From: Vibrio crassostreae
GTDB lineage: Bacteria; Pseudomonadota; Gammaproteobacteria; Enterobacterales; Vibrionaceae
Direction: 5' to 3'
DNA length: 64,000 bases
NCBI RefSeq assembly: GCF_024347415.1
Contig: NZ_AP025476.1
Location: 496,001-560,000, forward strand
Each line of letters begins with the position of its first letter. Position 1 is the first letter of the stretch. This document shows, one piece after another, positions 1-10,582 of the stretch. The notes below the pieces were generated by a model that was given only the letters and a program-made list of their open reading frames with translations, had not been told where the DNA came from and ran no database searches. Made by a program: the position numbers and the translations under genes.

Positions 1-1
1 T

Positions 2-877
2 GGTACACCAACCATGGGCGGCGTGATGATCCTAGCTGCCATTATTATTACGGTATTAATGTGGGCTGATCTTTCTAATCCTTACGTTTGGGCGGTATTG
101 GTTGTGCTTGGCGGTTACGGTGCGGTTGGCTTTGTTGATGACTACCGTAAAGTGGTTCGTAAAAATACAGATGGCTTGATTGCTCGTTGGAAATACTTCT
201 GGCAATCAGCTATTGCGCTGGTTGTGGCTTTTGCTCTGTATGCTCACGGCCACGATACTGCGGCAACCCAACTGGTTGTTCCTTTCTTTAAAGATGTGAT
301 GCCACAATTAGGTTTATTGTACATCGTACTGACTTATTTTGTTATTGTGGGTACTAGTAACGCGGTGAACCTAACAGATGGCTTAGATGGTTTGGCAATT
401 ATGCCAACGGTGATGGTTGCTGCTGGTTTTGCTGTGATTGCTTGGGCGACAGGTAACGTTAACTTCGCAGCATATCTACACATTCCATACATCCCATACA
501 CTTCTGAGCTTGTAGTTGTATGTACTGCTATCGTCGGCGCCGGACTTGGTTTCTTATGGTTCAATACTTACCCTGCGCAAGTATTCATGGGCGATGTTGG
601 CTCTCTAGCACTGGGTGGTGCACTGGGTGTGATTGCTGTGTTGGTTCGCCAAGAGTTGGTACTGGTTATCATGGGCGGTGTGTTTGTAATGGAGACCTTG
701 TCGGTAATCCTGCAGGTGGGCTCTTACAAATTGCGTGGCCAGCGTATTTTCCGTATGGCACCGATTCATCACCACTATGAGCTTAAAGGTTGGCCTGAAC
801 CGCGTGTAATCGTGCGCTTCTGGATCATCTCAATGGTATTAGTACTGGTTGGCCTAGCGACACTGAAAGTTCGTTAA
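2..877 (+). CDS. mraY: MraY, phospho-N-acetylmuramoyl-pentapeptide transferase (5' end cut by window)
   Basis: Makes lipid I by moving phospho-MurNAc-pentapeptide from UDP onto undecaprenyl phosphate at the inner face of the cytoplasmic membrane. The reading frame is open from base 2 (G-T-P-T-M...), so the gene starts before the window; the Met at 14 is internal (GTPTMGG is a conserved MraY stretch). Visible family marks are the DD pair in GFVDDYRK, the [10 protein letters not shown] motif, the [11 protein letters not shown] segment near the end, and many hydrophobic segments. About 292 residues of the roughly 360 expected are present. It is followed by murD after 58 bases that contain a hairpin. 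Identification is certain; only the N-terminus is missing. Confidence 0.96.
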   Translation, partial: GTPTMGGVMILAAIIITVLMWADLSNPYVWAVLVVLGGYGAVGFVDDYRKVVRKNTDGLIARWKYFWQSAIALVVAFALYAHGHDTAATQLVVPFFKDVMPQLGLLYIVLTYFVIVGTSNAVNLTDGLDGLAIMPTVMVAAGFAVIAWATGNVNFAAYLHIPYIPYTSELVVVCTAIVGAGLGFLWFNTYPAQVFMGDVGSLALGGALGVIAVLVRQELVLVIMGGVFVMETLSVILQVGSYKLRGQRIFRMAPIHHHYELKGWPEPRVIVRFWIISMVLVLVGLATLKVR

Positions 878-885
878 TCCTATGT

Positions 886-909
886 GAGCCTCTGTCATAG
901 AGGCTCTTT
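886..909 (+). terminator. Hairpin between mraY and murD (weak terminator or attenuator)
   Basis: GAGCCTCT and AGAGGCTC form a perfect 8-bp stem around a short loop (886-906), followed by only three T and then AAAC. The T tract is too short for a strong intrinsic terminator, so partial termination or mRNA processing is more likely because the downstream dcw genes appear to be read through. Confidence 0.5.
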
Positions 910-935
910 AAAACTATTAAGAGCATCTTGTTTAA

Positions 936-2252
936 ATGGAACGTTGGCAAAATATTCAAAATGTAGTGGTTGTGGGGCTCGGTATTACCGGGCTCTCTGT
1001 CGTTAAACATCTCGTAAAATATCAGCCTCACACTCATGTGAAGGTCATTGATACGCGAGAGCTACCGCCGGGCAGAGAGTCTTTGCCTGAATCGGTAGAA
1101 CTGCATTCTGGAAGTTGGAATAGCCAATGGTTAGCGGAAGCTGATTTGGTGGTAGCTAACCCAGGTATCGCACTCGCGACCCCTGAAATACAAGATGTTA
1201 TTCAAGCGGGAACCCCGGTTGTTGGCGATATTGAACTATTTGGCTGGGCGGTAGACAAACCCGTTGTAGCTATCACGGGTTCTAACGGCAAGAGCACCGT
1301 GACCGACCTTACTGGCGTACTTGCAAAGGCTGCAGGTTTGAATGTCGGTGTGGGTGGCAACATCGGTATTCCTGCCTTAGATCTTCTAGAGCTTGATGCT
1401 GATTTATATGTTCTTGAGCTTTCAAGCTTTCAGTTAGAAACAACATCAAGCCTAAACTTAGCAGCAGCAGCATTTCTGAATCTGTCAGAAGACCATATGG
1501 ATCGCTACCAAGGCATGGCCGATTACCGCGATGCCAAGCTAAGAATCTTTAATAATGCTCAATATGCGATTGTAAACCGCGACGACAAAGAGACGTATCC
1601 AGACCACAACATGTCATTAGTAACATTCGGACTCGATGACCAAGAGTTTGGTGTTACGACGATTGATGGCACTGAGTGGTTAATCGATAACGGTAAATCT
1701 GTGCTTGCTACTCAAGATTTAACATTGGTTGGACGTCACAATGTGGCGAATGCGTTAGTCTCTTTAGCATTATTGAAGCAAGTTGGTATTGATTACAGCA
1801 AAAGCCTTGAAGCTTTGAAAGCTTACAATGGTTTGACTCATCGCTGCCAAGTGGTGGCTGACAAGCGCGAAATCAAATGGGTTAACGACTCAAAAGCAAC
1901 CAACGTAGCGAGCACATTAGCGGCTCTGTCCGGTTTAGAGTACCAAGGTACTTTGTATCTCTTGGTTGGTGGCGTTGGTAAAGGTGCTGACTTTAGCGAG
2001 CTTAAACCTGTATTGGCGCAACTAGATCGCGTTCAGTTGTGTTGCTTCGGTGAAGATGCTGCGCAATTTATGCCGCTGCATCCATCAGCACAAAAGTTCG
2101 AGACCATGCAGCAGATAATCGAATCTATCTCACCACAACTGGTGGCTGGAGATATGGTTATGCTGTCTCCTGCGTGCGCAAGCTTCGATCAATTTAATAA
2201 TTTCATGGCGAGAGGTGATGCGTTCACTGACCTTGCTCATGAGTATGCCTAA
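936..2252 (+). CDS. murD: MurD, UDP-N-acetylmuramoyl-L-alanine--D-glutamate ligase
   Basis: Cytoplasmic ATP-dependent ligase that adds D-glutamate to UDP-MurNAc-L-Ala. At 438 residues it matches the E. coli enzyme closely in length. Domains in order: a UDP-binding Rossmann-like N-terminus ([13 protein letters not shown]), the central ATPase with P-loop GSNGKST near residues 113-119, and a C-terminal domain with the conserved HRCQ and NDSKATN motifs. The ATG at 936 follows the mraY/murD hairpin by 27 bases. It is co-directional with ftsW 22 bases downstream, as in the canonical dcw order. Confidence 0.97.
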   Translation: MERWQNIQNVVVVGLGITGLSVVKHLVKYQPHTHVKVIDTRELPPGRESLPESVELHSGSWNSQWLAEADLVVANPGIALATPEIQDVIQAGTPVVGDIELFGWAVDKPVVAITGSNGKSTVTDLTGVLAKAAGLNVGVGGNIGIPALDLLELDADLYVLELSSFQLETTSSLNLAAAAFLNLSEDHMDRYQGMADYRDAKLRIFNNAQYAIVNRDDKETYPDHNMSLVTFGLDDQEFGVTTIDGTEWLIDNGKSVLATQDLTLVGRHNVANALVSLALLKQVGIDYSKSLEALKAYNGLTHRCQVVADKREIKWVNDSKATNVASTLAALSGLEYQGTLYLLVGGVGKGADFSELKPVLAQLDRVQLCCFGEDAAQFMPLHPSAQKFETMQQIIESISPQLVAGDMVMLSPACASFDQFNNFMARGDAFTDLAHEYA

Positions 2253-2274
2253 CGTGTTGAAGGACTAACATTCA

Positions 2275-3471
2275 GTGCAAAGAGTGAAAGAGATCAATCA
2301 ATCTATTTGGCAATGGCTTAACCGTGCCACACCAGAGGCGCTCTACGATCGCCAGTTGGTATGGATTGCTCTTGGACTGATGTTGACGGGCTTGGTAATG
2401 GTAACGTCGGCTTCGTTCCCAATCAGTGCTCGTTTAACTGATCAGCCGTTTCACTTTATGTTCCGTCATGCCATCTTCCTTGTGTTGGCGTTAGGTGTCT
2501 CCAGCGTCATATTACAGATCCCGATGCAACGCTGGTTTCAGTACAGTATGTACCTACTGGGCTTGTCCTTCTTCTTGCTGATCGTGGTATTAGCGGTCGG
2601 TAAGTCAGTTAACGGTGCATCGCGTTGGATCCCTCTCGGCTTATTTAACCTACAGCCAGCCGAAGTCGCCAAGCTATCACTGTTTATCTTTATGGCGGGC
2701 TACTTAGTCCGTAAGCAAGACGAAGTGAGGAAAACCTTCTTTGGTGGTTTCGGTAAACCTATCATGGTGTTTGGCGCCTTTGCTGTGTTACTGCTCGGTC
2801 AACCCGATTTAGGTACCGTAGTCGTAATGCTGGTTACCCTGTTCGGTATGTTATTTATCGCCGGTGCCAAGCTTTCACAGTTTATTGCCTTGATGGTGGC
2901 AGGCATTGCCGCCGTTGTTGGTTTGATTGTCATAGAACCTTACCGTGTTCGACGTGTGACCTCTTTCTGGGAGCCTTGGAATGACCCGTTCGGCAGTGGC
3001 TACCAGTTAACCCAATCATTGATGGCGTTCGGTCGTGGTGATTGGATGGGGCAAGGGCTTGGCAACTCAATTCAAAAACTCGAATATCTACCGGAAGCAC
3101 ACACCGATTTTGTATTTGCTGTATTGGCAGAAGAGCTCGGTTTCGTTGGTGTTACCTTAGTGCTGATGCTGATCTTTAGCTTGGTGTTTAAAGCCATTCT
3201 TATTGGCAAAAAAGCCTTCGATAACGACCAAGTGTTCAGTGGCTATTTGGCTTTCGGTATTGGTATTTGGTTTGCTTTTCAAACGCTTGTTAACGTAGGC
3301 GCTGCTTCAGGTATTGTTCCAACTAAAGGTCTAACCTTGCCGTTGATCAGTTATGGTGGTTCAAGTCTTATCGTGATGTCGGTGGCGGTTTCTATGCTGC
3401 TGCGTATCGATCACGAATGCCGGATACAACAAAAAGAACAAGCCGACAATCAAAACGAATTAGTAGAATAA
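2275..3471 (+). CDS. ftsW: FtsW, septal peptidoglycan glycosyltransferase (SEDS family)
   Basis: Polytopic inner-membrane SEDS protein that polymerises lipid II at the division septum with FtsI. The 398-residue product has about ten hydrophobic segments; the family-typical stretches QPDLGT, the [25 protein letters not shown] region and the C-terminal [10 protein letters not shown] are all present. The start is a GTG at 2275 (AAGGACTAACATTCA upstream gives a usable Shine-Dalgarno). It lies between murD and murG with short gaps, so it is part of the dcw transcript. RodA is the close paralogue, but the position and the HTDF context favour FtsW. Confidence 0.96.
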   Translation: MQRVKEINQSIWQWLNRATPEALYDRQLVWIALGLMLTGLVMVTSASFPISARLTDQPFHFMFRHAIFLVLALGVSSVILQIPMQRWFQYSMYLLGLSFFLLIVVLAVGKSVNGASRWIPLGLFNLQPAEVAKLSLFIFMAGYLVRKQDEVRKTFFGGFGKPIMVFGAFAVLLLGQPDLGTVVVMLVTLFGMLFIAGAKLSQFIALMVAGIAAVVGLIVIEPYRVRRVTSFWEPWNDPFGSGYQLTQSLMAFGRGDWMGQGLGNSIQKLEYLPEAHTDFVFAVLAEELGFVGVTLVLMLIFSLVFKAILIGKKAFDNDQVFSGYLAFGIGIWFAFQTLVNVGAASGIVPTKGLTLPLISYGGSSLIVMSVAVSMLLRIDHECRIQQKEQADNQNELVE

Positions 3472-3483
3472 GAATCTAACGTG

Positions 3484-4545
3484 ATGAAACAAAACAAAAA
3501 ACTTTTAGTGATGGCTGGTGGTACTGGCGGTCACGTTTTCCCAGGGTTAGCGGTAGCTAAAAAGCTTCAGCAGCAAGGTTGGGAAATTCGCTGGTTAGGA
3601 ACCGCAGACAGAATGGAAGCGGATTTAGTGCCAAAGCATGGCATTGAGATCGACTTCATCAAGGTGAAAGGCCTGCGCGGTCAAGGTATTAGCAAGCTAA
3701 TTAAAGCGCCGTTCCAGATTATCAATGCCATACTTCAAGCAAGGCAGCACATCAAAGCATGGCAGCCAGATGTGGTGCTTGGTATGGGCGGCTACGTAAG
3801 TGGTCCCGGCGGTATCGCGGCATGGTTGTCTGGTATTCCAGTGGTACTGCATGAGCAAAACGCAGTGGCTGGTTTAACTAACCAATGGCTGTCTAAGATT
3901 GCTAAAAAGGTATTCCAAGCTTTCCCTGGTGCATTTCCTACTGCGGAAGTTGTAGGTAACCCTGTACGTGAAGATGTGGTTGCCTTAGCTGAACCAGAGC
4001 AACGCATGGCTGAGCGTGATGGCGACATCCGTATTTTGGTTATGGGCGGTAGTCAGGGTGCAAAAATCCTCAACGATACCTTGCCAGTGACGATGGCTCA
4101 GCTTGGCGAAGGCTTCACAGTGATGCACCAAGCGGGTAAGAACAATCAACAACAAGTGATTGAACAATATAAATCACACTCTGTAGATAATGTTCAAGTG
4201 ACTGAATTTATTGATGATGTGGCGCAAGCTTATGAGTGGGCAGATCTATTAGTGTGTCGCTCAGGAGCATTAACTGTATCTGAAGTCTCTGCGGCGGGTG
4301 TAGGTTCTATCTTCGTTCCGTTTATGCACAAAGACAGACAACAAGCACTGAACGCCGATCACTTGGTTGAGTGTGGCGCAGCGCTAATGATTGAACAGCC
4401 TCAACTGACGGCTGATAAGCTAGCGAACACCATCGCCGAGCTTGATAGAAATGAATTAAAAATGATGGCTACAAAAGCGCGTCAAGCTGCCAAGCTTGAT
4501 GCTGATGTGACCGTCGCTGAAGCGATTAAAGCTTTAGCAAAATAA
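3484..4545 (+). CDS. murG: MurG, lipid II synthase (UDP-GlcNAc transferase)
   Basis: Peripheral membrane glycosyltransferase (GT28) that adds GlcNAc to lipid I to give lipid II. The N-terminal glycine-rich [12 protein letters not shown] loop, the HEQN motif, GNPVR, the GGSQGA UDP-binding loop and the HKDRQQ segment are all visible. GTG (3481) and ATG (3484) are adjacent; the ATG is chosen. The product is 353 residues, close to the 355 of E. coli. It lies 12 bases after ftsW and 13 before murC in the same operon. Confidence 0.96.
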   Translation: MKQNKKLLVMAGGTGGHVFPGLAVAKKLQQQGWEIRWLGTADRMEADLVPKHGIEIDFIKVKGLRGQGISKLIKAPFQIINAILQARQHIKAWQPDVVLGMGGYVSGPGGIAAWLSGIPVVLHEQNAVAGLTNQWLSKIAKKVFQAFPGAFPTAEVVGNPVREDVVALAEPEQRMAERDGDIRILVMGGSQGAKILNDTLPVTMAQLGEGFTVMHQAGKNNQQQVIEQYKSHSVDNVQVTEFIDDVAQAYEWADLLVCRSGALTVSEVSAAGVGSIFVPFMHKDRQQALNADHLVECGAALMIEQPQLTADKLANTIAELDRNELKMMATKARQAAKLDADVTVAEAIKALAK

Positions 4546-4558
4546 TGAGATTGAATTG

Positions 4559-6019
4559 ATGACGATTGAACATACCCAAGACTTAGCGCAAATCCGTGCA
4601 ATGGTGCCAGAGATGCGCCGTGTTAAATCTATCCACTTCATTGGTATTGGTGGGGCCGGCATGAGCGGGATCGCTGAAGTCCTGTTGAATGAAGGCTACC
4701 AGATCACGGGTTCTGATATTGCTCAAAACCCAGTGACCGATCGTTTAGTTAGCAAGGGTGCGACCGTTTATATCGGTCACCAAGCGAGTAACGTTGCCGA
4801 CGCAAGTGTGGTGGTGGTTTCAACCGCTATCAACGAAGAGAACCCAGAAATTATTGCAGCTCGTGAAGCGCGCACACCTATCGTTCGCCGTGCCGAAATG
4901 CTGGCTGAGCTGATGCGTTTTCGTCACGGCATTGCTGTGGCAGGTACGCACGGTAAGACAACCACGACTGCGCTAGTGACACAGATTTATTCGGAAGCAG
5001 GCCTAGATCCAACCTTCGTAAACGGTGGTTTGGTGAAAAGTGCAGGTACTAACGCACGTTTAGGCTCAAGCCGTATTCTTATCGCTGAAGCCGACGAGAG
5101 TGATGCGTCATTCTTACATCTGCAACCGATGGTTAGTATCGTGACTAACATTGAAGCGGATCATATGGATACTTATGGCGGTGATTTTGAAACGCTAAAG
5201 CAGACGTTTATTGATTTCTTACACAACCTGCCATTCTACGGTCAGGCTGTGATGTGTGTTGATGATCCAGTCGTGCGCGAGCTTATCCCTCAGGTAAGTC
5301 GCCAAGTGATTACTTACGGTTTCTCAGAAGATGCGGATATCCGTATTGAGAACTACGTACAAGAAGGTCAACAAGGTAAGTTCACGGTTGTACGTGAAGG
5401 CAAAGCGAACTTAGATATTACGTTGAATATTCCAGGTCGCCACAACGCACTGAATGCATCAGCGGCGATTGCGGTTGCAACAGAAGATGACATCAGCGAT
5501 GAAGCGATTCTAAAAGCGATGGCGGGAACCGAAGGCACAGGTCGCCGTTTCGATCACCTAGGTGAGTATGAAACGGGTAAAGGCGTGGCGATGTTGGTCG
5601 ATGATTACGGTCATCACCCAACCGAAGTGGATGTGACGATTCAAGCGGCTCGCAGTGGCTGGACTGACAAACGCCTTGTAATGATCTTTCAACCGCACCG
5701 TTACAGCCGAACACGCGATCTTTATGATGATTTTGCGAACGTTCTTGAACAGGTTGATGTCCTAATTCTGTTAGATGTTTATTCTGCAGGTGAGAAACCC
5801 ATTGCAGGGGCTGACGGACGTTCATTAAGTCGAACCATTCGCGGGCGTGGTAAGATAGATCCAATCTTTGTTGCCGATATCAACGCACTGCCATCGGCTT
5901 TAGCCAACGTAATTCAAGGCGGTGACCTTGTTTTAACGCAGGGTGCAGGCGATGTTGGTCGAGTGGCGAAGCAGTTGGAATCGTTACAGTTAGACATTAA
6001 TAAAATGCAGAACGCGTAA
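4559..6019 (+). CDS. murC: MurC, UDP-N-acetylmuramate--L-alanine ligase
   Basis: First of the Mur ligases in the pathway; joins L-alanine to UDP-MurNAc in the cytoplasm using ATP. The N-terminal dinucleotide-like fold has [12 protein letters not shown] near residue 27, the ATPase loop is GTHGKTTTT near residue 121, and the C-terminal domain carries DDYGHHPTE and [13 protein letters not shown] at 4556 is directly upstream in frame, but the ATG at 4559 is the more likely start (486 aa, about family length). It is the last mur gene here; 180 bases of non-coding DNA separate it from ftsQ where many enterobacteria carry ddlB. Confidence 0.96.
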   Translation: MTIEHTQDLAQIRAMVPEMRRVKSIHFIGIGGAGMSGIAEVLLNEGYQITGSDIAQNPVTDRLVSKGATVYIGHQASNVADASVVVVSTAINEENPEIIAAREARTPIVRRAEMLAELMRFRHGIAVAGTHGKTTTTALVTQIYSEAGLDPTFVNGGLVKSAGTNARLGSSRILIAEADESDASFLHLQPMVSIVTNIEADHMDTYGGDFETLKQTFIDFLHNLPFYGQAVMCVDDPVVRELIPQVSRQVITYGFSEDADIRIENYVQEGQQGKFTVVREGKANLDITLNIPGRHNALNASAAIAVATEDDISDEAILKAMAGTEGTGRRFDHLGEYETGKGVAMLVDDYGHHPTEVDVTIQAARSGWTDKRLVMIFQPHRYSRTRDLYDDFANVLEQVDVLILLDVYSAGEKPIAGADGRSLSRTIRGRGKIDPIFVADINALPSALANVIQGGDLVLTQGAGDVGRVAKQLESLQLDINKMQNA

Positions 6020-6041
6020 CAGAATAGCGTCTACATACTGT

Positions 6042-6070
6042 GGTCGATCGCTCGTTTCTTGCGATTGACC
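6042..6070 (+). other. Dyad in the murC-ftsQ gap
   Basis: GGTCGATCGC and GCGATTGACC can pair over 10 bp (one G:U) around a 9-base loop. No T tract follows, so this is not an intrinsic terminator; it could be an mRNA structure in the dcw transcript or part of an ftsQ-proximal promoter region. Confidence 0.35.
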
Positions 6071-6201
6071 TAAAATTGACCAAAAATCTTATTATCAACG
6101 TTTGATAGTTTGATTTTGCTCAGTATAATTCATAGGTTAAAGTAAGTGCTTTTACCTCTATTACGAAGATAGGGAATAGAATTGCGAACCAACGACAGGG
6201 A

Positions 6202-6990
6202 ATGCGGGCTTTGGTAGAAAGTACTTTTAGCGAAAACCGCCACCTATTCAGTTTACCGTCGCTCAAGAAACACGCTTTAGGCGGGGCTTTTTTTGTCATG
6301 GTATTGCTATTCATTGGGTTTCTTTTCTATACCACACTGACTTGGATGTGGGACGATCAGCGATTGCCTCTCTCCAAAATAGTACTTCAAGGCGACTTAA
6401 CTTACGTAACCGCTGGTGATGTCCAACATGCCTTTGGCGAGCTAGAGCATATTGGAACATTCATGTCGCAAGACATCGGTGTGTTGCAAGACAGTTTAGA
6501 AGCGTTACCTTGGGTTTCAGTGGTCTCCATTCGTAAGCAGTGGCCAGACACAATAAAAGTATTTTTGACTGAGTACCATGCAGCAGCAATCTGGAACGGC
6601 AACATGCTGTTGAATGACGATGGTCAGGTGTTTAATGGTGATATCGGCCTGTTAAAGGGCGATAGAGTTAAGCTTTACGGCCCAGACGGCACCAGCCAAG
6701 AAGTGATAGAAAAGTGGCGACAGATAACCCCTTTGATTAACAGTCTAGGGTTAACCGTTACCTCTCTCGTTCTCAATGAGCGTCGCGCTTGGCAAATAAT
6801 CCTAGATAACGGTATCCGTTTAGAACTAGGTAAAGATTCTTTAGATGAGCGTGTTGAACGCTTCATTTCGCTTTACAACGAACTTGGTAGTAAAGCGAAT
6901 CAAGTGAGCTACATCGACCTCAGGTATGATACGGGAGCCGCTGTAGGCTGGTTTCCAGAGCAAGAGTTAGAAGAGAGCACAGATGACTAA
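6202..6990 (+). CDS. ftsQ: FtsQ, divisome bitopic membrane protein
   Basis: Links early and late divisome proteins (FtsK to FtsL/B/W/I) in the periplasm. The 262-residue product has a short cytoplasmic N-terminus, one transmembrane segment around residues 30-50 (GGAFFVMVLLFIGFLFYTTL) and a periplasmic POTRA domain starting at LPLSKIVLQGDLTYVT, followed by the beta domain with the PDTIKVFLTEY-type region. It overlaps ftsA by 8 bases, indicating coupled translation. The start at 6202 has AGGGA upstream; the family is variable at the N-terminus, so the exact start is less certain than the identity. Confidence 0.94.
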   Translation: MRALVESTFSENRHLFSLPSLKKHALGGAFFVMVLLFIGFLFYTTLTWMWDDQRLPLSKIVLQGDLTYVTAGDVQHAFGELEHIGTFMSQDIGVLQDSLEALPWVSVVSIRKQWPDTIKVFLTEYHAAAIWNGNMLLNDDGQVFNGDIGLLKGDRVKLYGPDGTSQEVIEKWRQITPLINSLGLTVTSLVLNERRAWQIILDNGIRLELGKDSLDERVERFISLYNELGSKANQVSYIDLRYDTGAAVGWFPEQELEESTDD

Positions 6991-8251
6991 GACCGCAGAT
7001 GACAACATAATCGTTGGTCTTGATATAGGCACTGCGACCATATCAGCTCTGGTTGGTGAAATATTGCCTGATGGTCAAATCAATATCATTGGTTCTGGGC
7101 AAAGCCCATCCAGAGGTATGGATAAAGGTGGTGTAAACGACCTAGAGTCGGTAGTTAAGTCGGTTCAGCGAGCTATTGATCAAGCAGAGTTGATGGCGGA
7201 ATGCCAAATCAGCAATGTATTTATCTCGCTATCGGGTAAACATATCGCAAGCCGAATTGAAAAAGGCATGGGCACTATCTCTGATGAAGAGGTGTCTCAA
7301 GACGATATGGATCGAGCGATCCATACCGCGAAATCAATTAAAATTGGTGATGAGCAGAGAATTCTGCACGTGATCCCACAAGAATTTACCATTGATTATC
7401 AAGAGGGGATTAAGAACCCACTTGGCTTATCTGGTGTTCGAATGGAAGTCAGCGTTCACCTAATTTCTTGCCATAGCGACATGGCGAGAAACATTATTAA
7501 AGCTGTTGAGCGATGTGGTCTCACAGTAGAACAAATCGTGTTTTCAGGACTTGCCTCAAGCAATGCGGTAATTACTGAAGACGAGAGAGAGCTTGGAGTC
7601 TGTGTTGTAGATATCGGTGCAGGTACGATGGACATTTCCATTTGGACTGGCGGCGCATTGCGACACACAGAAGTCTTTTCCTACGCAGGAAATGCAGTAA
7701 CCAGTGATATTGCCTTCGCTTTCGGCACGCCAGTGAGCGATGCTGAAGAGATAAAAGTAAACCATGGTTGCGCTCTGAGTGAACTCGTAAGCAAGGATGA
7801 CTCTGTTAACGTCCCTAGTGTTGGTGGTCGCCCATCGAGAAGTTTGCAAAGACAAACTTTGTCGGAAGTGATTGAACCACGTTACACTGAACTTATGGGT
7901 CTCGTTAACCAAACTATTGATACGGTTCAATTACAGCTACGCGATGAAGGTATTAAACACCACCTTGCAGCTGGCGTCGTTCTCACTGGTGGAGCGGCAC
8001 AAATTGACGGATTGGTAGAGTGTGCGGAACGTGTTTTCCGCAATCAAGTTCGAGTTGGTAAGCCGTTAGAAGTTAGTGGCTTAACTGACTATGTTAAAGA
8101 GCCGTATCATTCTACGGCGGTTGGTTTACTTCATTACGCAAGAGATTGTCAGATCAGTGATGAAGGTGATTACAGCGAACCTAAGCGTTCAGCACCTTCT
8201 ATGTCTGGTTTATTTGGTAAATTGCGTAATTGGATACAAAAAGAGTTTTAA
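6983..8251 (+). CDS. ftsA: FtsA, actin-like cell division protein
   Basis: Actin-fold ATPase that anchors FtsZ filaments to the inner membrane. Visible marks: GLDIGTATISALVGE at the N-terminus (phosphate-1 loop), the SHS2-type insertion, VVDIGAGTMDISIW (phosphate-2), LTGGAAQIDG near the C-terminal half, and a C-terminal amphipathic tail GLFGKLRNWIQKEF that matches the membrane-targeting sequence of the family. Length 422 versus 420 in E. coli. Translation starts inside the end of ftsQ; ftsZ follows after 31 bases with a GGAGA site. Confidence 0.97.
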   Translation: MTKTADDNIIVGLDIGTATISALVGEILPDGQINIIGSGQSPSRGMDKGGVNDLESVVKSVQRAIDQAELMAECQISNVFISLSGKHIASRIEKGMGTISDEEVSQDDMDRAIHTAKSIKIGDEQRILHVIPQEFTIDYQEGIKNPLGLSGVRMEVSVHLISCHSDMARNIIKAVERCGLTVEQIVFSGLASSNAVITEDERELGVCVVDIGAGTMDISIWTGGALRHTEVFSYAGNAVTSDIAFAFGTPVSDAEEIKVNHGCALSELVSKDDSVNVPSVGGRPSRSLQRQTLSEVIEPRYTELMGLVNQTIDTVQLQLRDEGIKHHLAAGVVLTGGAAQIDGLVECAERVFRNQVRVGKPLEVSGLTDYVKEPYHSTAVGLLHYARDCQISDEGDYSEPKRSAPSMSGLFGKLRNWIQKEF

Positions 8252-8282
8252 CCTGAGTTGCAGGAAAAAACGGAGATAACAC

Positions 8283-9512
8283 ATGTTTGAACCGATGATG
8301 GAAATGTCTGACGATGCAGTAATTAAAGTCGTTGGAGTTGGTGGCGGTGGCGGTAACGCTGTTGAGCACATGGTACGTGAATCAATCGAAGGTGTAGAAT
8401 TCATCAGTGTTAACACTGATGCACAAGCACTTCGTAAAACGAGCGTGAGCAGCGTGATCCAAATTGGTGGTGATATCACTAAAGGTTTGGGCGCTGGTGC
8501 AAACCCACAAGTTGGCCGTGATGCAGCTCTCGAAGATCGAGAAAGAATTAAAGAAGTTCTAACTGGCGCCGATATGGTATTTATCGCAGCTGGTATGGGC
8601 GGTGGTACTGGTACAGGTGCTGCTCCAGTTATTGCTGAAGTTGCGAAAGAGTTGGGTGTGCTAACGGTTGCTGTTGTAACTAAGCCATTTAGCTTTGAAG
8701 GCAAAAAGCGTTTAGCGTTTGCTGAGCAAGGTATTGAAGAGCTTTCTAAGCATGTGGATTCTTTAATTACGATTCCAAATGAGAAGCTACTTAAAGTACT
8801 TGGCCGCGGCGTAACTCTGCTAGAAGCTTTCGCAAGTGCAAATGATGTACTTAAAAACGCTGTACAAGGTATCGCTGAGCTAATTACTCGCCCTGGTATG
8901 ATTAACGTCGATTTCGCGGATGTTCGCACCGTAATGTCTGAGATGGGCCATGCAATGATGGGTAGCGGTATCGCAAAAGGTGAAGACCGTGCTGAAGAAG
9001 CTGCTGAAACGGCAATTTCTAGCCCACTACTAGAAGACATCGACCTAGCTGGTGCGCGTGGCGTTCTTGTGAACATCACTGCAGGCCTAGATATGCGTCT
9101 AGATGAGTTCGAAACAGTAGGTAATACAGTTAAGGCATTCGCATCTGATAACGCAACAGTTGTGATTGGTACTTCTCTAGACCCTGATATGACGGATGAA
9201 ATCCGTGTAACTGTTGTTGCAACAGGTATCGGTACAGAGAAAAAACCAGACATTACATTAGTTGCTGGTGGTAAAGCTAAGGTTGCACCAACTCCTCAAC
9301 CACAGGTAGCGGCTCAAACTGCACCAAAAGTGGAAGAGAAAGTGGCACAGCCATTGCAAGAAAAAACTGAGGTTAAACCTCAAGTTAAGCCGCAGCCAAC
9401 AACGTCTCCTGTTTCTTCAGGTACAGGCGCTAGCCAAAGTGCAGCACCTAAGGCTGAGAAAGAGAGTGGATACTTAGATATTCCAGCATTCTTACGACGT
9501 CAGGCTGATTAA
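8283..9512 (+). CDS. ftsZ: FtsZ, tubulin-like division GTPase
   Basis: Forms the cytoplasmic Z-ring. The GTP-binding tubulin signature GGGTGTG is near residues 106-112, preceded by the glycine-rich [11 protein letters not shown] loop; the T7 loop region [13 protein letters not shown] is intact. After about residue 320 comes a low-complexity linker rich in P, Q, V, K and A, then the C-terminal peptide [12 protein letters not shown] that binds FtsA and ZipA. Length 409. CGGAGATAACAC precedes the ATG. It is probably transcribed with ftsQA and from local promoters; lpxC follows after a gap with its own promoter. Confidence 0.98.
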   Translation: MFEPMMEMSDDAVIKVVGVGGGGGNAVEHMVRESIEGVEFISVNTDAQALRKTSVSSVIQIGGDITKGLGAGANPQVGRDAALEDRERIKEVLTGADMVFIAAGMGGGTGTGAAPVIAEVAKELGVLTVAVVTKPFSFEGKKRLAFAEQGIEELSKHVDSLITIPNEKLLKVLGRGVTLLEAFASANDVLKNAVQGIAELITRPGMINVDFADVRTVMSEMGHAMMGSGIAKGEDRAEEAAETAISSPLLEDIDLAGARGVLVNITAGLDMRLDEFETVGNTVKAFASDNATVVIGTSLDPDMTDEIRVTVVATGIGTEKKPDITLVAGGKAKVAPTPQPQVAAQTAPKVEEKVAQPLQEKTEVKPQVKPQPTTSPVSSGTGASQSAAPKAEKESGYLDIPAFLRRQAD

Positions 9513-9526
9513 CAAATACCCAAAAT

Positions 9527-9554
9527 TTGACTATCGTCGAATTAATGGTAAAAT
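9527..9554 (+). promoter_or_regulatory. Candidate sigma-70 promoter for lpxC
   Basis: TTGACT, a 16-base spacer and TAAAAT lie 55 bases upstream of the lpxC ATG. Just downstream, CGGTC and GACCG flank an A/T-rich loop and could form a 5'-leader hairpin. Confidence 0.55.
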
Positions 9555-9608
9555 ACGCGGTCGGTAAATACTGACCGTGATTTGTAGCACTGATAACGAG
9601 GCAAGCAG

Positions 9609-10526
9609 ATGATCAGACAACGTACTCTGAAAGAAATTGTGAAAACAACTGGTGTGGGTCTCCACTCTGGTCGTAAAGTCACACTTACTCTTCGCCCGGC
9701 AGCTGCAAATACAGGCATTGTTTATCGTCGTACAGATGTAAATCCACCTGTAGATTTCCCAGCTGATCCAGCGTCAGTCCGTGACACTATGCTATGTACT
9801 GCTCTTGTTAATGACGAAGGCGTACGTATCTCTACAGTGGAACACCTTAACGCAGCTCTAGCGGGTATGGGCATCGACAACATTATTGTTGAAGTAGATG
9901 CTCCTGAGATCCCAATTATGGATGGTAGCGCAAGCCCATTCGTATACTTGCTACAGCAAGCGGGTGTAGAAACACTGAATGCAGCGAAGCGTTTTATTCG
10001 TATCAAAAAGCCTATCCGTTTTGAAGATGGCGATAAGTGGGCAGAGTTTGTTCCATTTAACGGCTTCCGTATGGACTTTGAGATCGACTTTAACCACCCA
10101 GCAATTGAATCTGATGAGCAACGTTTGTTGTTTGATTTCTCTTCACAAGGCTTTGTGAAAGAAATCTCTCGCGCTCGTACTTTCGGCTTCATGCGCGATA
10201 TTGAGTATCTACAATCTCAAAACCTAGTACTTGGCGGTAGCTTCGATAACGCTATCGTTCTAGACGAATACCGAATTCTTAATGAAGAAGGTCTACGTTT
10301 TGACAATGAGTTCGTAACTCACAAAGTACTGGATGCGATTGGTGACCTTTACATGTGTGGACACGCTATTATTGGTGAGTTCCGTGCATACAAATCAGGT
10401 CACGGCCTAAACAACCAACTACTACGTGCAGTACTTGCTGACGCAGAAGCTTGGGAATGGGCAACATTCGAAGAAGAAGTAGGCTCTCCTGTTGCATTTG
10501 CTGAGCCAGGAATGGTTCTAGCGTAA
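9609..10526 (+). CDS. lpxC: LpxC, UDP-3-O-acyl-N-acetylglucosamine deacetylase
   Basis: Zinc hydrolase that catalyses the committed step of lipid A synthesis. The 305-residue length equals that of E. coli LpxC. Zinc and catalytic motifs visible are [24 protein letters not shown], the ARTFGF segment, [19 protein letters not shown], and [11 protein letters not shown] near the end with the catalytic His. GAGGCAAGCAG precedes the ATG. It closes the dcw cluster, followed by a strong terminator. In E. coli LpxC level is set by FtsH proteolysis through its C-terminus; whether the [12 protein letters not shown] tail is a degron here is an inference. Confidence 0.97.
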   Translation: MIRQRTLKEIVKTTGVGLHSGRKVTLTLRPAAANTGIVYRRTDVNPPVDFPADPASVRDTMLCTALVNDEGVRISTVEHLNAALAGMGIDNIIVEVDAPEIPIMDGSASPFVYLLQQAGVETLNAAKRFIRIKKPIRFEDGDKWAEFVPFNGFRMDFEIDFNHPAIESDEQRLLFDFSSQGFVKEISRARTFGFMRDIEYLQSQNLVLGGSFDNAIVLDEYRILNEEGLRFDNEFVTHKVLDAIGDLYMCGHAIIGEFRAYKSGHGLNNQLLRAVLADAEAWEWATFEEEVGSPVAFAEPGMVLA

Positions 10527-10554
10527 TTGTTGTTTACAACAATATAAGATTTCG

Positions 10555-10582
10555 AAAACCAGGTCATTGACCTGGTTTTTTT
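10555..10582 (+). terminator. Intrinsic terminator after lpxC
   Basis: AACCAGGTC and GACCTGGTT make a 9-bp stem with a 3-base loop, followed by a T run. Confidence 0.85.

Noticed and set aside
334..564. Minus-strand ORFs inside mraY and other dcw genes
   Set aside because: Shadow frames of conserved genes on the other strand; no RBS and no family.
8210..9253. 347-residue minus-strand ORF across ftsZ
   Set aside because: Antisense frame of ftsZ with Ser/Thr/Ala/Pro-biased composition, no plausible start context and no recognisable family. The plus-strand frame is clearly ftsZ.
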